From contig PHEE01000003.1 of assembly GCA_002842855.1 (NCBI GenBank), positions 124,001-188,000 of the forward strand: a stretch of DNA of 64,000 bases. The letters run 5' to 3'. This document shows, in pieces, positions 9,225 through 17,533 of the stretch. Numbering within the stretch: the first letter of the stretch is position 1; each line of letters begins with the position of its first letter. The notes under the pieces are model-generated. The model had not been told where the DNA came from and made no database searches. It worked only from the letters and a program-made list of their open reading frames with translations. Source of the stretch: Alphaproteobacteria bacterium HGW-Alphaproteobacteria-4. Its GTDB lineage: Bacteria; Pseudomonadota; Alphaproteobacteria; Rhodobacterales; Rhodobacteraceae. The position numbers and the translations under genes were made by a program.

Positions 9225-9498
9225 AGCATGTTCCCCACAGATGCCGACCCGGTCGGATCCGATTTGGCGCCTAACATGTTAGATGACCTGTCAGGCGCAG
9301 GCAAGCCGCAAGTCGATCACATCTTGGCAGCTCGGTGCGCGCGCGCGTGCTAAAGGGTTGCGGGACATGTTTTTCGCAAGGTATCGTACCCCCTCATGGG
9401 GTGGACTTGCCGCGAACAGGCAAGGACACATGTGAAGGGTTCGGGCGCGGCTGCGGTGCCGCCATGGTGCGCGAACCGACAAGCCTAAGGAGTGCGGT
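9225..9498. other. Divergent intergenic region rich in short palindromes
   Basis: This region separates the GntR operon from the envelope gene at 9499 and has no credible gene. It contains CTAACATGTTAG (9271-9282), CCGAC-CCG-GTCGG (9244-9256), GGTA-TCG-TACC (9380-9390), CTTGCC-7-GGCAAG (9406-9424) and CACATGTG (9427-9434). Several share the core ACATGT, suggesting repeated binding sites. Confidence 0.45.
9271..9282. promoter_or_regulatory. Perfect palindrome CTAACATGTTAG, probable GntR operator
   Basis: A 12-base perfect palindrome 47 bases upstream of the GntR start. Position, symmetry and length match operators of FadR-type dimers; binding is inferred. Confidence 0.5.
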
Positions 9499-11292
9499 TT
9501 GCGATACGTGTTTTTTCCAGTACCGATTTTCAGCAACAGCAGCGGTCGGCGATTTGCCCTTTTGCCTTTACTCGCAGCGCTTGCAGGCGTGCCGACCCCG
9601 GTCCGCGCGCAGGGCATCGACGCGCCCGGCCCCGAGCAGCTTGCGGCACAGCGTGCCGCCTATGAAGCGGTTGCGACCAAGACCATCGTCGACCTGCAAC
9701 CCTTCCGCGCCGAGCAACGTCTGACGCTCGCAGACGGCACCGAGCTGATGCTCGCCTCACTCAGTCCCGCCATCAATTCGTGGTATCTGCTTGAAATCAA
9801 GGCGCCCGGGGCGCGGCGGTCGAATTGGTACCACCTTGAGAACATCGACACGCGCGGCACCCGACTGGCGTTGGAGCCAGCCGAAATCCCTACCCTGCGG
9901 CTGGCACATGCTGACGGAAATTCCACCTGTGCGCTGGTAGCAGACACGGGTTCGGTGCTCGAAGACGCGCGCAAGGTCGGGTTGCCCTATGCACCGCTCT
10001 GCAATGGGCAAATCTATCTGCGCAACCGCGTAGATGGCTCGCGCACCAGCCGCGAACGCACCGCCGAGTTTCTGCGCGACAATGTCTGGTTTGGCGATTC
10101 GCTGGTGAACCTCGTCAAGGATACCTTCTATCAGGATGCTTACGCTGAAACCGGCACCACGCTTGGCATAACCGCCGTGGGCAGCGTGGTCGAGGCGCTG
10201 GGGCAAGCGGCGCTGGTCGATTACCCGGTGATTTCAACCTCGATCGGCATGGCGCTGGAAGGAGCCCCCGAAGGCGGCATGGCGCAAGGCCAATGGTATG
10301 CAATGGCGGGCAACACCGGGGTTTACGCCAGCGTTGTGCAGCCCGGCAAGATCAGCCGCGAAATCCTCGACCGTCCCAACGAGACCAATTGGCTTGACGA
10401 TGTCGAGCGGTGGGCCACCGCCTACCTCGTCGCCTTCGATCTGACCGATTTCGAGGTGGGCTATGAAGTCGGCACCGATCACCCGACCCTGAACTGGTCA
10501 CCGCGCCCTTCCGGCTCGGGGCGCAATTACAGCATTCCCGGCCCGGATGGAGTCGCGTCAAGCACCCCGCTGGTGACGTTGGGCATGGTCAGCCCGTCAC
10601 AGGCGCACCGCGTCGCCGCGACCTTCACCGGCGGTTACAAGCGCGAACACGGCGCGTTTCGGATGGGCGACTATGCCTTTAGCTATAACGGCCACCATTA
10701 CGGTTTTGTCGTCGATGGCGTGGTATTGAGCAAACTGGTGCCCGATCTTTCCACCCTCTACGTGCTCGATGACGGCACCATCGGCATGCGCACCTGGGCG
10801 GTCGAGGATGAGGCATTGCTGCCACAGATCCGCTTTGCCCGCCAGAACGGCGTTCCACTGATCGCGCCGGACCCTGCCACCGGCGATTCGGTGCCGGGGC
10901 CGCTGGTTCGGGCATGGGGCCCGGGCAACTGGTCGGGTTCGGCCGAAGCACAGTTGCGCACCTTGCGCGCGGGCGCCTGCATGAAAACAGTGCAGGGCCG
11001 CCAGATGCTGATCTATGCCTATTTCTCGACCGCCACACCATCGGCCATGGCGCGCGTGTTCCAAGCCTACGGTTGCGAATATGCGATGCAGCTTGATATG
11101 AATTCGGTCGAGCACACCTATGCCGCAATCTACACCCCCAAACCCGAGGGCGGACTGGAGATTTCGCATCTGGTACGCGCCATGCGCGACATCGACGCGC
11201 GCGCGAATGATGGCACACGCCTGCCCCGATTCGTGGCATACTCTGACAACCGCGACTTCTTTTATCTGTTGCGAAAGGTTCCGCCATCATGA
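9499..11292 (+). CDS. Exported protein of unknown function, possible phosphodiester-glycosidase-like domain
   Basis: A 597-residue secreted protein I do not recognise firmly. It begins at TTG 9499, six bases after a perfect AAGGAG (9487-9492), and has an export signal ending near V-R-A-Q-G. The middle is a mixed domain with a Y-H-L-E-N-I-D-T-R-G segment and two cysteines. From about residue 370 the pattern F-T-G-G-Y-K-R-E-H-G-A-F, a later aromatic Y-N-G-H-H-Y-G-F, and Y-G-C-E-Y-A-M-Q-L-D-M-N-S near residue 530 recall the NAGPA phosphodiester glycosidase fold. There the last motif is normally L-D-G-G-G-S; here the glycines are replaced, so activity is doubtful. It overlaps the next gene by ATGA. 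Confidence 0.6.
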   Translation: MRYVFFPVPIFSNSSGRRFALLPLLAALAGVPTPVRAQGIDAPGPEQLAAQRAAYEAVATKTIVDLQPFRAEQRLTLADGTELMLASLSPAINSWYLLEIKAPGARRSNWYHLENIDTRGTRLALEPAEIPTLRLAHADGNSTCALVADTGSVLEDARKVGLPYAPLCNGQIYLRNRVDGSRTSRERTAEFLRDNVWFGDSLVNLVKDTFYQDAYAETGTTLGITAVGSVVEALGQAALVDYPVISTSIGMALEGAPEGGMAQGQWYAMAGNTGVYASVVQPGKISREILDRPNETNWLDDVERWATAYLVAFDLTDFEVGYEVGTDHPTLNWSPRPSGSGRNYSIPGPDGVASSTPLVTLGMVSPSQAHRVAATFTGGYKREHGAFRMGDYAFSYNGHHYGFVVDGVVLSKLVPDLSTLYVLDDGTIGMRTWAVEDEALLPQIRFARQNGVPLIAPDPATGDSVPGPLVRAWGPGNWSGSAEAQLRTLRAGACMKTVQGRQMLIYAYFSTATPSAMARVFQAYGCEYAMQLDMNSVEHTYAAIYTPKPEGGLEISHLVRAMRDIDARANDGTRLPRFVAYSDNRDFFYLLRKVPPS

Positions 11293-12287
11293 GCATCCTG
11301 CCGCGCCTTCTCGCCTGCCTCGCACTTTCTTTCGCTGCGGGGGGGGCCGCTGCACAGAGTATCGCGGAGCTGAACGAACAGATGTTCCGCCAGATGCAGC
11401 AGCGGCGCGGCGTCAGCGCGTCGGAACTGGCGCGGGTCAAGGAAATCTTCGGACGCTCTTCGATCATCGGGCAGGGCAACCCCGCAATCACCCGCCACGC
11501 GCTGACGCCAGAGGAATGCGCGGCCCGTCTGCCCGGCGGCATCGGCTACTATGACAATTCCCGCTTCGAGCAGATCTGCGGCGACAAATACATGGCACCA
11601 CTTTACGACCCGGCCACGCAAAGCGCGTCACAGGCCACTGCCTGCATCGACCAGTTCGAATACCCCAACGTGCCCTGCACCTACCCCGTCGTCTGGGTGA
11701 AAACCTCGGAGGCCGCGCAGATCTGTGCCGCCGAGGGCAAGCGGCTGTGCGACGCGCACGAATGGGAAGGCGCCTGTGCCGGGGCACTTCTGGAACCCGA
11801 CTATCGCTTTGATCTGGCCTCGGGTGTTTCGCCCTCTGCCGCTGTTTCGCGGATGCAGGCAGCGCACAACGCCAAATACGCCCCGCTGCAAGCCTGGGCC
11901 TATGGCCCGGCGTACCAGCGCGGCATCTGCGCTGCCGCAAGCTTCAAAAGCGGCAGTTGCGATGGTGGCAGCTTCAACGGCTGTGGCTCGAACACCTACC
12001 CAACCGGCAGCTTTCCAGGCTGCACCAGCGCGCTGAAAGTCTATGATCTGCACGGGAACGCCGCCGAGCACATGAACCTGCCGCTCACCCCCGACCAGAT
12101 GACAAGCCGGGGCAGCACCACGCTGGGCGTGACCGAGATGAAGGGCAGCTGGTTCATTTGGGATACTGTGCGCGCCCACCCGGACTGGTGCCGGTGGCGG
12201 GCGCCGTTCTGGCACGGCACTTCGGTGATGTCGTCAGGCAGCCACGCAAATTATCACCTCGGCTTTCGCTGCTGCAAGTCGATCTGA
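11289..12287 (+). CDS. Exported SUMF1/formylglycine-generating-enzyme-fold protein
   Basis: A 332-residue protein with a signal peptide (cleavage near A-A-A-Q) and a C-type-lectin-like SUMF1 domain. Seen are C-I-D-Q-F-E-Y-P-N near residue 119, A-A-E-G-K-R-L-C-D-A-H-E-W-E-G-A-C at 147-163, Y-D-L-H-G-N-A-A-E-H-M-N near 250, and the terminal H-L-G-F-R-C-C. These are the fold-defining motifs. About a dozen cysteines suggest disulfides in the periplasm. Family members either oxidise substrate cysteines, as formylglycine-generating enzymes do, or only bind ligands; I cannot tell which applies. It is translationally coupled to the preceding exported protein, implying a shared role. Confidence 0.82.
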   Translation: MSILPRLLACLALSFAAGGAAAQSIAELNEQMFRQMQQRRGVSASELARVKEIFGRSSIIGQGNPAITRHALTPEECAARLPGGIGYYDNSRFEQICGDKYMAPLYDPATQSASQATACIDQFEYPNVPCTYPVVWVKTSEAAQICAAEGKRLCDAHEWEGACAGALLEPDYRFDLASGVSPSAAVSRMQAAHNAKYAPLQAWAYGPAYQRGICAAASFKSGSCDGGSFNGCGSNTYPTGSFPGCTSALKVYDLHGNAAEHMNLPLTPDQMTSRGSTTLGVTEMKGSWFIWDTVRAHPDWCRWRAPFWHGTSVMSSGSHANYHLGFRCCKSI

Positions 12288-12315
12288 CGCGGCGTTCTGC
12301 ACCGCAGATCAAACG

Positions 12316-12347
12316 AAATCCGCCCGCGCTGGTCGCGCGGGCGATTT
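12316..12347. terminator. Bidirectional terminator between convergent genes
   Basis: AAATC(C)GCCCGCGC - TGGTC - GCGCGGGCGATTT forms a 13-bp stem with one bulged C and a 5-base loop, flanked by A and T runs. It lies between the SUMF1-fold gene and the convergent proline-rich gene. Confidence 0.6.
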
Positions 12348-12371
12348 GCGGTTCAGGCGGGTCCGCGTGGC

Positions 12372-14129
12372 TTAGCGCGTGTAGAGCGAGGCGAGCAGCG
12401 TGCGCGGCGCGGCAATCGGGCCTTCCGAGCTGATGATCTGCGCGTAGACGCGATCTTCGAGCAGATCGGCAAGCGCCACCGCGCGGCCATTGAGGTAGGC
12501 GGTCTGGCTGACCAGCCGCACACCGTGGCTATAATCGGAATAGTGTTGGCCATGGACCGTGGTCAGCGGCTGGATCGGGCGCCCGTTGGGCTGATGCCAG
12601 CCGTAGATTGCAACCTGCCCACGGGCACGGCGCAATGCGTTGGTCAGCACGAGGTCTTTCTTGATACCGGCCACAAGCGTTCCATTGCGCAGGCCGGCCG
12701 CATTCGTCTGGCCCTCGATGGTGGCGTTGTGCTGGCGCAGATAGTTCGTCGAGCTCATCTGCGGCCCGGCCTGCATCGGGCGGGGCGCCAGCCGCACCCC
12801 GGCCTGCGAATAGATGGCGTCAACGATGCGTGTGGTGGGCAGCATGAAGCCCAACCTGTCGGCAATCTGCGCGGCCTCAGGCAGGCCCATCGGAACCCGC
12901 AGAAAATCGTCGTTATCACCCACGGCTACATAATCGGGCGTCACGCATACGGTAATTGCCACCGTCTTGCCCGAGGTGCCAGTTCCGGTCAGGGTAACCG
13001 GGGTCAGCGCGCGCAGGAACTGCGGCACGTTGCCGGAAAGCACTTCGCGCACGACCATCTGATCACGCTCAGTGCCGCTGGCGTTGCCGAGCGCCGCGCC
13101 GAATTGGCTGCCGCTGGCGGCACTACCCGAGCGGCGGGGGATGCCGCGCGCCAGCTGCGAGGGGCAGTCTGCGGCCTGGGGCGCGCGCGCAATCGCCTCG
13201 GCAAGGTCACCGCTCGGCGGGGCTGCGACCGGTTCGCGTAGGGCCACACGCTGCGGCACGGGCGGCTCGGCAACGGTTGCCGCGTGGCGCGCCGAAGCCG
13301 CCGCGAGCAACACCCGTGCGGGGCGCGAGCGGGGCAGCGGCGAGACCGCAGGCGCAGCGGTCGCAATCATGGCTTCAGCCACCGCAGCCTTGACCGAAGG
13401 CATGGGCGGGGCAACCGGCGCACTTGCGGCCTGAACAAAAAGTGCGGGTCTGGGTTGCGGCGACAGGCTGGCAAGTGTCGGGACACTGGCCACGGCGCTG
13501 GGCCGGGGCAAGGGGCGCTGTGGCGCCTCGGCGCTGACCAGAACCACCGGGCGCGGCTGCGGGCGCGCAGGGGCCCCCTGCCGGGCATTCGACGCGACCG
13601 ATGCCGGGCGCAAAGCCGGGCGTGGGGTCAGTGCATCGGGCGCCAGAACGGCCACGGCAATCGCATCGCGCAAGAAGAGTTCGGCTGCAGGCAGCGGCAA
13701 AGCGGTTACAACTTCGAGTGGCGGCTGCGGCGCAATCACGTCGCGCTCGGCCTTGGTGCTCATCGCCACGTCCATCGGAGCGGGCGCAACTGCAATGTGC
13801 GGTGCGGGTTCCGGCAGGGGCGCGGCAAACGGGATCGGCTCGTCTCGCACAACAACCGGATCGGGGCGCAGCGCCGAAACCGCCGCAAGCAGCATTACGG
13901 CGCTGTCAGGTTCGGCACGGGCCGGGCGCGGCAGCGCCAGCACCACCAGTTCCGGGGCCGCATTGGTTACTGTGACCGGATGCACCGACCGCTGCACAAC
14001 GACAACACTCAGCGCCGCCGCCGTACCCACAAGCAGGGCGCCCGCGGTCGTCAGCAGAAGGCCCCGGCGTGTACGCCACAGGCCCACAAAGGCGCCATCT
14101 CGCTTGCGCGGCAAATCAAAAAAGCTCAC
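12372..14129 (-). CDS. Membrane-anchored proline-rich protein of unknown function
   Basis: A 585-residue protein, not recognised by function. A short cytoplasmic basic segment (R-K-R-D-G and R-T-R-R-G) precedes one membrane helix at about residues 25-45. About 270 residues of Pro/Ala-rich, low-complexity linker follow, long enough to span the periplasm. The last 250 residues form a conserved-looking globular domain with two cysteines, G-L-P-E-A-A-Q-I-A-D-R, and the striking H-G-Q-H-Y-S-D-Y-S-H-G-V-R-L-V near the end. The start is uncertain: GTG at 14129 places the helix sensibly, while a TTG at 14192 has no ribosome site. It converges on the two exported-protein genes; a common envelope role is inferred. 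Confidence 0.6.
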   Translation of the reverse strand: MSFFDLPRKRDGAFVGLWRTRRGLLLTTAGALLVGTAAALSVVVVQRSVHPVTVTNAAPELVVLALPRPARAEPDSAVMLLAAVSALRPDPVVVRDEPIPFAAPLPEPAPHIAVAPAPMDVAMSTKAERDVIAPQPPLEVVTALPLPAAELFLRDAIAVAVLAPDALTPRPALRPASVASNARQGAPARPQPRPVVLVSAEAPQRPLPRPSAVASVPTLASLSPQPRPALFVQAASAPVAPPMPSVKAAVAEAMIATAAPAVSPLPRSRPARVLLAAASARHAATVAEPPVPQRVALREPVAAPPSGDLAEAIARAPQAADCPSQLARGIPRRSGSAASGSQFGAALGNASGTERDQMVVREVLSGNVPQFLRALTPVTLTGTGTSGKTVAITVCVTPDYVAVGDNDDFLRVPMGLPEAAQIADRLGFMLPTTRIVDAIYSQAGVRLAPRPMQAGPQMSSTNYLRQHNATIEGQTNAAGLRNGTLVAGIKKDLVLTNALRRARGQVAIYGWHQPNGRPIQPLTTVHGQHYSDYSHGVRLVSQTAYLNGRAVALADLLEDRVYAQIISSEGPIAAPRTLLASLYTR

Positions 14130-14291
14130 GTGTGTTTTTCCAGTCACTGTCCCTTGAGCGAAACCAGTAGCCCCGAATATGGTTAAGATCAAGTTATGTA
14201 GGCGGAAATTGGCTTATCGCCGCGATCCAGAAGGCCAAGGGCCGCAGGCGAAACGAGAATTTGCAGCTGCAGCATGCCGGCAAAGGTTGCC

Positions 14292-15248
14292 TTAGCTGCC
14301 GAATCGCGCAAGCGCCGCGGCGAAGATCGCCTCGTCCACGTTGCCGCCCGAACCGATCGCCACCACCTGCGGTCCGAGGCCCGGCGCAAACAGTGCCGCC
14401 GCCAACGCCACCGCGCCGCCCGGCTCCAGCACCACCCGTAAGTGGCGGAATGCAAGCACCATCGCCTGCAAAGCCTGGTCGTCAGACACCGCCAGCCCAA
14501 AACCGCAAAGCCGTTGCATGATCGGAAATGTCATCGCGCCTGGCGATGGCGTAACGATGGCGTCGCAAACCGAGCCTGACGTGCGCACGTTCCGATCGAT
14601 GCGCCCCGAAACGAGCGACCGGGCAGTATCGTCAAACCCCTCGGGTTCCACCGGCCGCACCTGCGCGCCGCTGCCTTCCAGCGCCAGCGCGATGCCTGCG
14701 GTCATACCGCCGCCGCCACAGGGCACCAGCACCTCACCTTGCCAACCGTCAGGAAGATCCTCCAGCAACTCCAGGCCGATGGTCCCCTGCCCTGCGATCA
14801 CCTGCACGTCGTCGAACGGCTTGACCAGCGTCAACCCGCGCGCCGCAGCCATCGCCGCGCCAATCGCGTCGCGGTCCTCGGTAGCACGGTCGTATAGCAC
14901 CACCTCGGCGCCCAGCGCGCGGGTGTTGGCAATCTTCACCCCAGGCGCATCAGACGGCATCACGATCACCGCAGGCACACCATAGGCGGCCGCCGCGCGA
15001 GCAACACCTTGCGCGTGGTTACCCGAACTGTAGGCGATTACGCCCCGCGCACGGATCTCGGGTGAAAGCGCGCTAAGCGCCGACCATCCGCCACGCGCCT
15101 TGAAGCTGCCGGTGTGTTGCAAACACTCGGCCTTGAGCCAGACCTGCCGCCCTGCCAGCGCATCCAGTGCGGGGGCGCCCAGCAACGGCGTCTGGCGCAC
15201 ATGCGCGCGGATGCGTTTGCGTGCCGCCAGAATATCCGCCCGGTTCAT
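14292..15248 (-). CDS. Threonine/serine dehydratase family, PLP-dependent
   Basis: A 318-residue fold-type II PLP enzyme that would deaminate threonine or serine, or racemise serine, in the cytoplasm. The Schiff-base lysine lies in H-T-G-S-F-K-A-R-G-G near residue 50, the cofactor asparagine in S-S-G-N-H-A-Q-G, and the phosphate loop is C-G-G-G-G-M-T-A-G. No C-terminal ACT regulatory domain is present, so it is the short catabolic type. Its ATG overlaps the stop of the hydrolase gene upstream (ATGA), making it third in a HAD-hydrolase-dehydratase operon. Confidence 0.9.
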   Translation of the reverse strand: MNRADILAARKRIRAHVRQTPLLGAPALDALAGRQVWLKAECLQHTGSFKARGGWSALSALSPEIRARGVIAYSSGNHAQGVARAAAAYGVPAVIVMPSDAPGVKIANTRALGAEVVLYDRATEDRDAIGAAMAAARGLTLVKPFDDVQVIAGQGTIGLELLEDLPDGWQGEVLVPCGGGGMTAGIALALEGSGAQVRPVEPEGFDDTARSLVSGRIDRNVRTSGSVCDAIVTPSPGAMTFPIMQRLCGFGLAVSDDQALQAMVLAFRHLRVVLEPGGAVALAAALFAPGLGPQVVAIGSGGNVDEAIFAAALARFGS

Positions 15249-16072
15249 GCCATAAGCCCCAACCAGGCGCGGATCGCCGCGACCGACTCGGGTTCATCAA
15301 GGAAGGGAATATGGGCGCGGTCCGGCACTTCGGCAAAGATCATGTCGGGCCGCCTGCGGCGCATCTCGGCGGCATTGGTGGCGCTCAGGAGGTCTGAATT
15401 GGCGCCCCGGATCAGCGCCAGCGGCAGCCCTGCGCAGGCATCAAACAGTGGCCAAAGATCGGCCTCGGGGCCTTTGAACGCCTCCAGAAACGCCTCGCGC
15501 AGCGTCGGATCATAGCGCAACGCCAGCCCTTGCGGCGTTTCGATGTAGTGGTGCCGCGCCTCCTCACGCCAACGGCTGACCGGCACATTGGCAAACCCCG
15601 GCATCAAGCCGGGCAACTTTTCGGCAAGATCGTCCCAGGTCCGCGCGCGCGGCGCGCGGCCCACATAGTCGAAAATCCGCTCTAGCCCCGCGCGCTCCAG
15701 CGCCGGGCCGACATCATTGAGACATAGCCCGATCAGCCGCTCTTTCGCCGTGGCGGCAAGGAACATGCCGATCAGTCCACCGCGCGACGTGCCGATGATC
15801 GCGGCGCGGTCCAGCCGAAGATGGTCCAGCAGCGCCAGCACATCGCGCGCCTCTTGCGGCACGGAATAGGTTTTTGCCCCGGTCCAGGCCGATCCGCCCC
15901 GCCCGCGATAATCGGGACGGATCAGCCGCACACCCTTGGGCAGATGCGGGGCGAGATAGTCGAAATCGGCCCCGTTGCGGGTCAGCCCCGCAAGCGCAAC
16001 TACCGGCAGGCCCTCGCCCTCATCGGTGAAGTCAAGGCGGGCGCCATCGGCGGCGGTAAAGAAATCAGGCAC
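15245..16072 (-). CDS. Alpha/beta-fold hydrolase
   Basis: A 275-residue hydrolase. The nucleophile elbow is G-T-S-R-G-G near residue 96, the acid is probably in R-G-A-N-S-D, and the histidine is in D-R-A-H-I-P-F-L-D-E-P near the C-terminus, so a complete triad is plausible. Substrate is unknown. GTG at 16072 gives the N-terminus P-D-F-F-T-A-A-D-G usual for this family; TTG at 16081 is possible. The start lies within the end of the preceding HAD gene, and the stop overlaps the dehydratase start. Confidence 0.85.
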   Translation of the reverse strand: MPDFFTAADGARLDFTDEGEGLPVVALAGLTRNGADFDYLAPHLPKGVRLIRPDYRGRGGSAWTGAKTYSVPQEARDVLALLDHLRLDRAAIIGTSRGGLIGMFLAATAKERLIGLCLNDVGPALERAGLERIFDYVGRAPRARTWDDLAEKLPGLMPGFANVPVSRWREEARHHYIETPQGLALRYDPTLREAFLEAFKGPEADLWPLFDACAGLPLALIRGANSDLLSATNAAEMRRRRPDMIFAEVPDRAHIPFLDEPESVAAIRAWLGLMA

Positions 16073-16751
16073 TCTGGGCAAACTCCGGTATACGGGTAAG
16101 GTCGGGCAAAAGGTGCTGCGGGCGGGCAGGAAGGCGGTCGATCGGCAGCCCGGCGCGGTTCACCCAGACGGTGGTAAAACCAAATCCGGCAGCATAGGCC
16201 GCATCCCAACCATTCGAGGAAACGAACAGCACCTGATCAGGGCGGCAGCCGAAATGCGCGGGGACAAGCGCATATACCGACGGGTGCGGCTTGAACACAC
16301 CGACGCTTTCAACCGAAAGCACCGCATCGAGGTGCTCGCCCAAACCAGCTGACTCCACGGCCCCCGCCAGCATCTCGGGCGAGCCGTTCGACAGAATCGC
16401 GGTCGCCATACCCTGCGCCTTCAACGCCGCAAGCATCGCGGGCACCTCGGGATAGGCGGGCAGTTCCCAGTAGAGCGCAAGCAGGCGTTCGCGCAATTCG
16501 GCATCATAAATGCCCGAAGCCTCCATCGCCCAGTCGAGTCCATCCTGCGTGACCTGCCAGAAATCACAATACTGCCCCGAAACCGCGCGCAGCCATGAAT
16601 ACTGCAATTGTTTGGTCCGCCAATCCTCGGCCAGCTTTGGCCAGATCCCGGCAAAATCCTCGCGCCCCGGCTCGGATGCGGCAGCGCGGGCAGCGGCGTT
16701 CACGTCAAAAAGCGTGCCGTAGGCATCAAAAACGCAAGCGGTTATGGTCAT
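16065..16751 (-). CDS. Haloacid dehalogenase, type II
   Basis: HAD-superfamily hydrolase of 228 residues. The nucleophile motif V-F-D-A-Y-G-T-L-F-D-V is at the N-terminus, the S-N-G-S motif near residue 115, the lysine in V-G-V-F-K-P-H-P near 150, and the V-S-S-N-G-W-D acid motif near 175. D-A-Y-G-T-L-F-D-V and S-S-N-x-W-D are typical of 2-haloacid dehalogenases, which replace halogen by hydroxyl, but many family members act on other small molecules. ATG 16751 follows GGGGAGG and heads the three-gene operon. Confidence 0.88.
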   Translation of the reverse strand: MTITACVFDAYGTLFDVNAAARAAASEPGREDFAGIWPKLAEDWRTKQLQYSWLRAVSGQYCDFWQVTQDGLDWAMEASGIYDAELRERLLALYWELPAYPEVPAMLAALKAQGMATAILSNGSPEMLAGAVESAGLGEHLDAVLSVESVGVFKPHPSVYALVPAHFGCRPDQVLFVSSNGWDAAYAAGFGFTTVWVNRAGLPIDRLPARPQHLLPDLTRIPEFAQSA

Positions 16752-16874
16752 GAGATCCTCCCCTTCGCCCCGCAGACTGGCCCGCCTGTGTCTGCAGGGC
16801 AAGGGCGGATGCAAGCATCACTGGCGCGAACGCGCATTGCGTGGTCTGATTGCCCAAATTGCACGAGGATGCCC

Positions 16875-17474
16875 ATGCCCGCCCCGATCGACTATCTGCT
16901 GGAACGTCTCAAGTCACTTCAGGCCGAACTAGAAGCCGTGATCGATGAACGCCGCAAGGCGCTCAAGTATCAGGTGGTGCGTCGCCGCGTGGTGTTCGAA
17001 ACCGGCGTGCGCGCACAGCACCGCGCCGCGCGGGTGAAACTTCGCGACTTTCTCGCGCGCACCCGTCTGATGGTGGTGCTGACGACACCCATAATCTATT
17101 CGCTGATCATCCCCTTCGTGCTGCTGGACCTGTTCGTCACGATCTATCAGGCGGTCTGCTTTCCGGTCTATGGCATCGCGAAGGTGCGGCGGCGCGACCA
17201 TATCGTGATCGACCGTCACATGCTCGACTACCTCAACGGCATCCAGAAACTGAACTGCCTCTACTGCGGCTATTGCAACGGCATTTTGTCCTACGCGCGC
17301 GAAATCGCGGGGCGCACCGAGAAATACTGGTGCCCGATCAAGCACGCGCGCCGCATCGAGGACGCCCACGCACATTACCACGGCTTTTTCGACTACGGCG
17401 ATGCAGAGGCTTTTCAGGCCGAGCTTGATTCGCTGCGTGAGCAGTTGCGGCAGATGGAAAACAAAACAACCTGA
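16875..17474 (+). CDS. Conserved membrane protein with CxxC-type cysteine cluster
   Basis: A 199-residue protein of unknown function. An N-terminal helical, charged region of about 70 residues is predicted coiled-coil. A hydrophobic hairpin follows at about 75-115 (V-V-L-T-T-P-I-I-Y-S-L-I-I-P and following), then a soluble tail with C-L-Y-C-G-Y-C-N-G near 135 and a fourth cysteine in K-Y-W-C-P-I-K-H. The four cysteines could bind a metal ion. Two start codons (16869, 16875) are possible; the second is better spaced from ACGAGG. It is divergent from the HAD operon. Confidence 0.75.
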   Translation: MPAPIDYLLERLKSLQAELEAVIDERRKALKYQVVRRRVVFETGVRAQHRAARVKLRDFLARTRLMVVLTTPIIYSLIIPFVLLDLFVTIYQAVCFPVYGIAKVRRRDHIVIDRHMLDYLNGIQKLNCLYCGYCNGILSYAREIAGRTEKYWCPIKHARRIEDAHAHYHGFFDYGDAEAFQAELDSLREQLRQMENKTT

Positions 17475-17479
17475 TCCGG

Positions 17480-17517
17480 CTTGCCTTGGTCAAATATCCT
17501 GCGGGGGGTGCGGGGGG
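17480..17517. repeat. Dispersed intergenic repeat, copy A
   Basis: The segment GCCTTGGTCAAATATCCT followed by a G-rich run resembles 24463-24498 and, in reverse, 43296-43320 (core GGTCAAATATCC). All three copies lie just outside genes. It looks like a small repeated intergenic element, function unknown. Confidence 0.5.
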
Positions 17518-17533
17518 CGCAAAGCCCCCTGCC

